Assembly (NCBI GenBank): GCA_964645755.1
Contig: CAZYBT010000010.1
Coordinates: 1 to 47,317, forward strand
Direction of reading: 5' to 3'
Source of the DNA: VMCP01 sp964645755
GTDB lineage: Bacteria > Bacteroidota > Bacteroidia > NS11-12g > UBA955
DNA: 47,317 nucleotides
Made by a program: the position numbers and the translations under genes. Positions 42,220 through 47,317 of this stretch are shown here, piece by piece; the stretch's first letter is position 1; each line of letters begins with the position of its first letter. Below the pieces are notes generated by a model. That model searched no databases. It had not been told where the DNA came from and saw only the letters and a program-made list of their open reading frames with translations.

Positions 42220-45018
42220 TTAAGGTTTCTTGCCAGATAAAATATTAATTTCACCGAATTTATCGAAAGTTCGGGTTCCAGTAACGGTGCTTTCGTACAA
42301 ACCGTGAACAATGTACACATATACTCCGTCGGGAACTAAATCACCTGAAACAGTTCTTCCATCCCAAGGTTCATTAACAGCCTTTTTGTCAACAATACAT
42401 TCGCCCCAGCGATTGTAAACAGAATAATAGCCTGTTTTCACAGGGCAATCAAATCTCGGATACCAACCATCATTTAAATTATCGGCGTTTCCCGGTGTGA
42501 AGGCATTGGGAAGGTACATTTCGCAATCACATCGATAGCTAAATACATTGACAAAATCTGTTCTGCTTCCACAAGAATTTGATGTAATTAGAGACACCGT
42601 TGTAGTATAGGGGATAATGGTTTCCGGTCCTTTGTCGCCATTGCTCCAAACATAAGTAAATTTACCTGTAAATGGTTGTGGTGCTTTGATCACTAATGGA
42701 TTTCCAAGACAAAAATATTCATTGTCGTTGAGTACTTTTAATGGTATGGTATCTTTCCAAATTTGAATAGAATCAAGTCTGTTCCCACATCTATTTGATG
42801 TGGTTAGCCAAAACTTACCTTCATAGGTGAAAGTTTTTAATGGCGATGATGTTCCATCGCTCCATGCATATGTACAACTTGGTTGTTGTGCATTTTGTGT
42901 GTAAAGAATTGGTCGTTGACAAAAAACGGTATCTTTAATCGGCGCTTTGACAGGTTTTTTTCTCAAAACTATATTAAAGGAATCCATTTTGGTTTCACAT
43001 GCTGTTTTTACGGTCAAAAACTTCATTCCGGAGAAAGTAAATCCGCGTGTTGCATTGGTGTCGCCATCATCCCATAGGTAGGAATGATAGAGTCGGGGTG
43101 TAATGTTTACGATGATGGTTTCACCCAAACAAATACCGGTATCTTGTAACTTAGGTGGCATGACAACAACAGCACCTTGTTTGATGGTAATTGTATCGAC
43201 CCGCTTGCCACAAGCGTTGCTGGTTTCTACCCAAAATTTACCTGGGAATGTAAAAGTTCTGTAACTTTTTGTACTTGCATTGTCCCAAATATATGAACAC
43301 CCAGTTTGTGCGATGTTTTTGTATAGAGACCAACCCAGTGAACAATATGTTGTATCTTTGAATGAAGGAGAGGTAGGAACATTTCCTGCTATGACAACCA
43401 AAGTATCAATGATACTTCCACAAGTATTTGTTGTGGTTAAATAATAAGTGCCTGTGGCACTAATCGTTTTCGCTGAGTTAGCGTCGTTATCGTTCCACAA
43501 ATAGGTGCAAACCGTAGCCGTTTGGGCTGGGTTCACATTGAAGGAACCGCTGCCTCCACAAAGAAGTGCAGTGTCGGCAAGTAAGTTTTTTGGCATGATA
43601 CAAGCCTGCCTGCATTCAACGTTTTCATTCATGGGAATATCGGTTACAGTTGGTGATTGGGTGGTAAGGTCTCCAATGCTGTAATCTGAATTTACAAGCG
43701 CTGATACAGTTAAATTTGTATTAAAAGTGTTATAGTTTTGAGTGTGATTGGCACAACTAGCTGTAGAGCAAGGGCTCATGATTGCAAAATTCAGCCTTAC
43801 ACCTGCCGCGCCATTGTCTTGTCCAAAGAAGACTGTTCCGTTGCTTTTTAAAACAGCGAAGTCTTTTCCAGAATTTGCTGTTACAAACCTTCGGGTACCA
43901 AAATAAATTGAATTTCCTGAAACATAATTTCCATTGGTGTCAATGCCAACAAATCCTTGTCGAAGTCCACCGCCACCTAGTCCGTTGGTTTGCATCGACA
44001 TATAAATGATGTTTTTATCTAAATAAGCGTGGTTGAAATAATCGTTTGCACCACCGGTAGTTGGGACACCTTTTTGCCAAAGAATGGCACCCGTAACCAA
44101 ATTCAGGGCGGCAACAAATCCATCTGGCGTACCGTTTCTATTGGTGTATCCGACCATGTAAACCTTCCCTGATGGAGTGTAAATGAGGCGATCTATGCTA
44201 TGTCTGCTTGCATGTGGCATATAGATTGCGCTGATAGAAGCACCGGTTGAACTGTTTATTAAGAGTAAGAATGGATTTTGTGCTGAGGTGATCCATCCAC
44301 CAATTAAATAACCAAATGGAGTGACTTGGATGTCGGTAGGATGAGCTTGTTGATTTGTGGTACTAACTGCTAAATTGATTTGTTTCGAAAAGATCTTGTT
44401 TGCATTGCTATCCAATTTGTAAATCATGACTCTCGAATAATTTAAATTTGAATATTGCTGCGCATCACCCACAATCACTACATCACCATTGGGTTCTACC
44501 GTAACGGCTCTAATTTGATCTAAGATGCCATTATTACCGGCACTTGGAGTTTTTCTATACCATTTAACATTTCCTTTATTGTCGACGGAAATGATGGCTC
44601 CAAGATTAATTGAAATTGCGGATTCATACGACTGTCCTGTAATAATGATTCCTCCGGAGGGCGTTGGTGCTAATTTAACCGAATATGCAGCTTCATTTAC
44701 CGTTAGACCTACAGTTTTCAAGAACAACAGTTTCCCGGTGTCGTTGGCTTTTGCGTAAAAGAATTCAACATTCCCACCAGTAAGGGTAGCCAAACCGGCC
44801 ATCCAAAAGCCTCCGGGTACGCTCACAACACTATGACTGGTAATGGAAGAAATTTTTGCTGTTCCCACAACTTTTTCAGTGAGGGTGACATATTTTTTCA
44901 TCATACCGTTGTTACAAACGGATTGCGAGTACACGTATTTTGGCAAAAAAGAGCAAAATACTAAAAATAACAATAATAAATGATGATTTTTTTTAGTTGC
45001 TTGGGTTTGAAAATGCAT
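42220..45018 (-). CDS. T9SS type B cargo protein with propeller and Cys repeats
   Basis: 932 residues from the ATG at 45018 (MHFQTQATKK); an ATG at 45033 is possible. Signal peptide to YVYSQ. Residues about 40-460 resemble a repeat beta-propeller of SBBP type (GGFWMAGLATLTGGNVEFFY, GDVVIVGDAQQYSN, GKVYMVGYTNRNGTPDGFVA). Then come five Ig-like modules of about 75 residues, each with paired Cys and a YLWNDND/YAWSDGT-like core plus an SNxCG segment. The end is CHU_C type B: MYLPNAFTPGNADNLNDGWY, VYNRWGECI, DGVYVYIVHG. PorP/SprF lies 1.1 kb upstream on the same strand with only DUF3078 (opposite strand) between, a typical partner arrangement. Confidence 0.88.
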   Translation of the reverse strand: MHFQTQATKKNHHLLLLFLVFCSFLPKYVYSQSVCNNGMMKKYVTLTEKVVGTAKISSITSHSVVSVPGGFWMAGLATLTGGNVEFFYAKANDTGKLLFLKTVGLTVNEAAYSVKLAPTPSGGIIITGQSYESAISINLGAIISVDNKGNVKWYRKTPSAGNNGILDQIRAVTVEPNGDVVIVGDAQQYSNLNYSRVMIYKLDSNANKIFSKQINLAVSTTNQQAHPTDIQVTPFGYLIGGWITSAQNPFLLLINSSTGASISAIYMPHASRHSIDRLIYTPSGKVYMVGYTNRNGTPDGFVAALNLVTGAILWQKGVPTTGGANDYFNHAYLDKNIIYMSMQTNGLGGGGLRQGFVGIDTNGNYVSGNSIYFGTRRFVTANSGKDFAVLKSNGTVFFGQDNGAAGVRLNFAIMSPCSTASCANHTQNYNTFNTNLTVSALVNSDYSIGDLTTQSPTVTDIPMNENVECRQACIMPKNLLADTALLCGGSGSFNVNPAQTATVCTYLWNDNDANSAKTISATGTYYLTTTNTCGSIIDTLVVIAGNVPTSPSFKDTTYCSLGWSLYKNIAQTGCSYIWDNASTKSYRTFTFPGKFWVETSNACGKRVDTITIKQGAVVVMPPKLQDTGICLGETIIVNITPRLYHSYLWDDGDTNATRGFTFSGMKFLTVKTACETKMDSFNIVLRKKPVKAPIKDTVFCQRPILYTQNAQQPSCTYAWSDGTSSPLKTFTYEGKFWLTTSNRCGNRLDSIQIWKDTIPLKVLNDNEYFCLGNPLVIKAPQPFTGKFTYVWSNGDKGPETIIPYTTTVSLITSNSCGSRTDFVNVFSYRCDCEMYLPNAFTPGNADNLNDGWYPRFDCPVKTGYYSVYNRWGECIVDKKAVNEPWDGRTVSGDLVPDGVYVYIVHGLYESTVTGTRTFDKFGEINILSGKKP

Positions 45019-45153
45019 TTTGTAGTGGTCCACCTTTCAAATTGACTATCTTTTATTGATAAAAGTGAATGCTGTAAATAAAAATTACAAATCCATGACA
45101 ATTGAGTGAGTTTGTATATGTGAGAATTTAACAATAACATTGTAACAAGATTT

Positions 45154-46149
45154 ATGTTACAAAAGGCAATTTTTAGGGGATTTTGTTTGTTTTTACTTTT
45201 GATGGTAACTCAATTGGCGGTTGCCCAATCAGACACCACAACTGTTACAACAGTAGTTCCAAAAGTTAAAAAAGATCGAGACACAACCGGTAAATGGATA
45301 TTTTACGGAACATCGGCAATCTCTACGAATCAAAGTCAATTTTCCAATTGGCAGCAAGGTGGAATCAATTCAATATCCCTCACAACTGGATTAAATTTAA
45401 ATTTAGGATTTGCCAATCAAACCATTAGTTGGCAGAATGTATTGGACATCAATTACGGTTTATCACTGCAGGGAAATACATCAACATGGTATAAAAATGA
45501 TGACCGTGTTTCATTTTCAACAAAGTTGGGTTTTAAAGCGACAAAAAATTGGAATTACACCATAATCACTTCATGCTCAACTCAATTTCAACCCGGTTAC
45601 AATTCGATTGAAGATCAAATGATTGATTTCAAAGCCTCTGATTTCTTTGCACCGGCTACTTTTATTTCATCAATTGGAATCGATTATAACCCGAGTCAAA
45701 AATTGAGTGTATTCATTGGGCCTATTTCGATGAAAAATATCATTGTAAACAATCAATTATTGGCGAATATGGGCGTAGGCGGCATCACGCCGGCCGAATA
45801 TGATTACACCACGGGAAAATATCTCAATGATGCAAAAATGCATATGGCAGAGATGGGTGGATATGTGAAAGTACAGTTTTTTGAACCTAGGGTACTCAAA
45901 AATATCAGCATTCAATCTACTCTAGAATTATTTAACAATTATTTAAAGAATGCCTCAAGAATTGATATTAATCTTCAGAATGATATCAATATTCGACTCA
46001 ATGAATACATTGCAACAAATATCATCCTCAATTTGAAATACGATGATGACATAATATTTGAGGGTGCCGATGGTCGCAGAGGGCCAAGGATTCAGTTCAT
46101 GCAAGTTCTGGGGGTAGGACTTGCGATTAATTTAGGAAAGATGTACTAA
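45154..46149 (+). CDS. DUF3078 outer-membrane beta-barrel protein
   Basis: 331 residues with a signal peptide ending at LAVAQ. DUF3078 hallmarks: WIFYGTSAISTNQSQFSNWQ, QGGINSISLTTGLNL, DDRVSFSTKLGFKATKNWNY. The middle has SSIGIDYNPSQKLSVFIGPI and the C-terminus ends in a beta strand with aromatic residue (LGVGLAINLGKMY), as for outer-membrane insertion. Function not established. It lies between a type B cargo gene and PorP/SprF but on the other strand. Confidence 0.9.
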   Translation: MLQKAIFRGFCLFLLLMVTQLAVAQSDTTTVTTVVPKVKKDRDTTGKWIFYGTSAISTNQSQFSNWQQGGINSISLTTGLNLNLGFANQTISWQNVLDINYGLSLQGNTSTWYKNDDRVSFSTKLGFKATKNWNYTIITSCSTQFQPGYNSIEDQMIDFKASDFFAPATFISSIGIDYNPSQKLSVFIGPISMKNIIVNNQLLANMGVGGITPAEYDYTTGKYLNDAKMHMAEMGGYVKVQFFEPRVLKNISIQSTLELFNNYLKNASRIDINLQNDINIRLNEYIATNIILNLKYDDDIIFEGADGRRGPRIQFMQVLGVGLAINLGKMY

Positions 46150-46163
46150 CGGAGGGTGGTTGT

Positions 46164-47168
46164 TTAGATTTCGGGAAGTGGATTTTCAGCAGGGACGAGA
46201 TCTTTTCGATTCAGTAAAATAACCACAGAAATTTCATGAGTCACAGGAATTGAACCGAGGTTGAAACTTAAATTCCAGTCGTTGCTATATCCCACAAAAT
46301 ATTTGTCGTATCTGAATCCCAAATAGTTGGTAGCGGCCCAAGAGGATTGTCCGTAACCGGTTACATTTTGCATACCTAAACCAAATTGGATATTCTCAAG
46401 TTGAACATTTGTATTGAAATTGAGTGATGTGACATCTCCTTGTTTGGTGAAAGCCGCATTCGGTGTAACCACTGCATGATTGAAAATATTTTTAAGTTGA
46501 TATCCGCCATGAACAACAAATTTCCTTTGAAGGGTCTGATTCGAATTTTCAAAAAATGAAATAGAGGGTTCATTTACATTATAAACTGAGGCCCCAAAGA
46601 ATGCATTTTTGGAATATGCGAAGGCTCCAGCGGACGCATGGATAACATGTTTGGTTTGCTTTTGAAGCGGCTCTGTTGTTGGATTAACAAATCCTGTAAG
46701 TTCAGCATTGACTTGATCTTCCCATTGAAATTGATCGGCACCGAAATTCAATCCGGAATATTGTGCCGATAGCCCAAAACGGACATTTAATTTATTCAAT
46801 TTTACGGAATATGCATAATTCAAACTCCCTGAAAAGTGTGAGTATTTGGATTGGTCGGCACCACCAGAATGTAAATCGGTGATAAAGAGGCCAATGCCCC
46901 ATGCAGCGTTGGAGGATTTTATGGGTGCATCAAAAGAGAAAGTTTGTGTGGCTAGTCGGCTATCGATGCTTAACCACTGAGCTTTAGTTCCAGATGTGAC
47001 TCTACCCACAGATTTGTTTTCAAGCGATCCCAATCCAATCATGGCAGGATTTGTGAGGTATCGATGCGTGTAAGATTGTCGAAACATAGGATTTTGACCA
47101 TTTAAAATCCCTGCACCAAATACAAGTAACGAGAGTATAGAACTGTGAAAAAATCTCTTCAGTATCAT
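46164..47168 (-). CDS. PorP/SprF-family T9SS outer-membrane protein
   Basis: 334 residues with a signal peptide ending at ILNGQ. PorP/SprF pattern: NPMFRQSYTHRYLTNPAMIG, QWLSIDSRLATQTFSFDAPI, AAWGIGLFITDLHSGG, FSGSLNYAYSVKLNKLNVRF, GLSAQYSGLNFGADQFQW. Beta-barrel with a soluble C-terminal tail. In Flavobacterium the relative SprF is needed to export or anchor its type B partner SprB; the partner here is likely the protein at 42220-45018. Many paralogues usually exist in one genome. A TAAGTTTG promoter lies at 47182-47189. Confidence 0.93.
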   Translation of the reverse strand: MILKRFFHSSILSLLVFGAGILNGQNPMFRQSYTHRYLTNPAMIGLGSLENKSVGRVTSGTKAQWLSIDSRLATQTFSFDAPIKSSNAAWGIGLFITDLHSGGADQSKYSHFSGSLNYAYSVKLNKLNVRFGLSAQYSGLNFGADQFQWEDQVNAELTGFVNPTTEPLQKQTKHVIHASAGAFAYSKNAFFGASVYNVNEPSISFFENSNQTLQRKFVVHGGYQLKNIFNHAVVTPNAAFTKQGDVTSLNFNTNVQLENIQFGLGMQNVTGYGQSSWAATNYLGFRYDKYFVGYSNDWNLSFNLGSIPVTHEISVVILLNRKDLVPAENPLPEI

Positions 47169-47181
47169 ATTAAAATTTATA

Positions 47182-47189
47182 CAAACTTA
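47182..47189 (-). promoter_or_regulatory. -7 promoter element TAAGTTTG for the PorP/SprF gene
   Basis: Exact TAnnTTTG on the minus strand, 13 bp before the start codon; no -33 box. The last 128 bp of the window show no gene. Confidence 0.45.
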
Positions 47190-47317
47190 AACATTCATCA
47201 ATGAAAAAAATAATTATTTGATTGCTAAGAAATAATTCTAAAATTAGGGTAAGATGAATTTTTTTTTGTAAACTTGTCAGTCAATGTCGCAAGTAATTCG
47301 ATATAAATCAATTAACA

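Overview
The window comes from a member of the phylum Bacteroidota. Four things show this: (i) seven secreted proteins end in type IX secretion system (T9SS) sorting domains, four of type A and three of the gliding-motility/CHU_C type B; (ii) PorP/SprF, PorE-like, DUF3078 and OMP_b-brl_3-type outer-membrane proteins are present; (iii) several genes have the Bacteroidota promoter (-7 TAnnTTTG, sometimes with -33 TTTG about 20 bp upstream); (iv) base composition is AT-rich. The genus cannot be told from sequence alone; KdsA and the outer-membrane proteins fit a Gram-negative envelope.

Layout. 1-3364: peptidase T and a large type B T9SS cargo protein. 3365-4080: a regulatory and repeat region with twin palindromes, tRNA-Pro(GGG), its terminator and an exact 110-bp tandem duplication of a multi-hairpin unit. 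4087-6540: a small lipoprotein, an Xre-type regulator, a DUF4143 AAA ATPase behind a 33-bp tandem repeat, and a small acidic protein. 6698-9469: threonine aldolase and a T9SS-exported CotH-like protein behind an operator-like repeat array. 9456-21836 (all minus strand): a secreted hypothetical coupled to an AsmA protein with a coiled-coil tail, a type II sulfide:quinone oxidoreductase, a DUF3089 hydrolase, an HtrA protease, a small membrane protein, metal-dependent KDO-8-P synthase, a very long PorE-like OmpA protein and a mini-protein that is only signal peptide plus T9SS domain. 21878-24370: M1 aminopeptidase. 24504-26497: tRNA-Asp(GTC) followed by a 1.9-kb insertion flanked by a duplicated tRNA 3' end; it holds a KilA-N gene and gene relics but no integrase. 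26513-36999: a T9SS surface protein, small membrane and cell-wall genes, a 1407-residue M4 metalloprotease with PKD, CUB-like and Ig-like modules, a photolyase-family protein and an SPFH protein. 37136-47168: a TonB-receptor-like outer-membrane protein, two more T9SS cargo proteins, DUF3078 and PorP/SprF.

How it fits together. Much of the window serves the cell envelope: proteins exported through the inner membrane by signal peptides and then over the outer membrane by T9SS, the machinery that accepts or anchors them (PorP/SprF, PorE-like), quality control (HtrA), lipid and LPS biogenesis (AsmA, KdsA) and peptide breakdown (PepT, M1, M4).

The most unusual signals are at DNA level. The 9-mer TGAGGGACA/TGTCCCTCA occurs nine times in unrelated genes, in both orientations and several reading frames, once as a perfect 18-bp palindrome, far above chance. 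Three intergenic arrays of short palindromes have helical-turn spacing. At the protein level the main oddities are a degenerate retropepsin-like domain fused to the PorE-like protein and a photolyase-family protein without the Fe-S cysteines.
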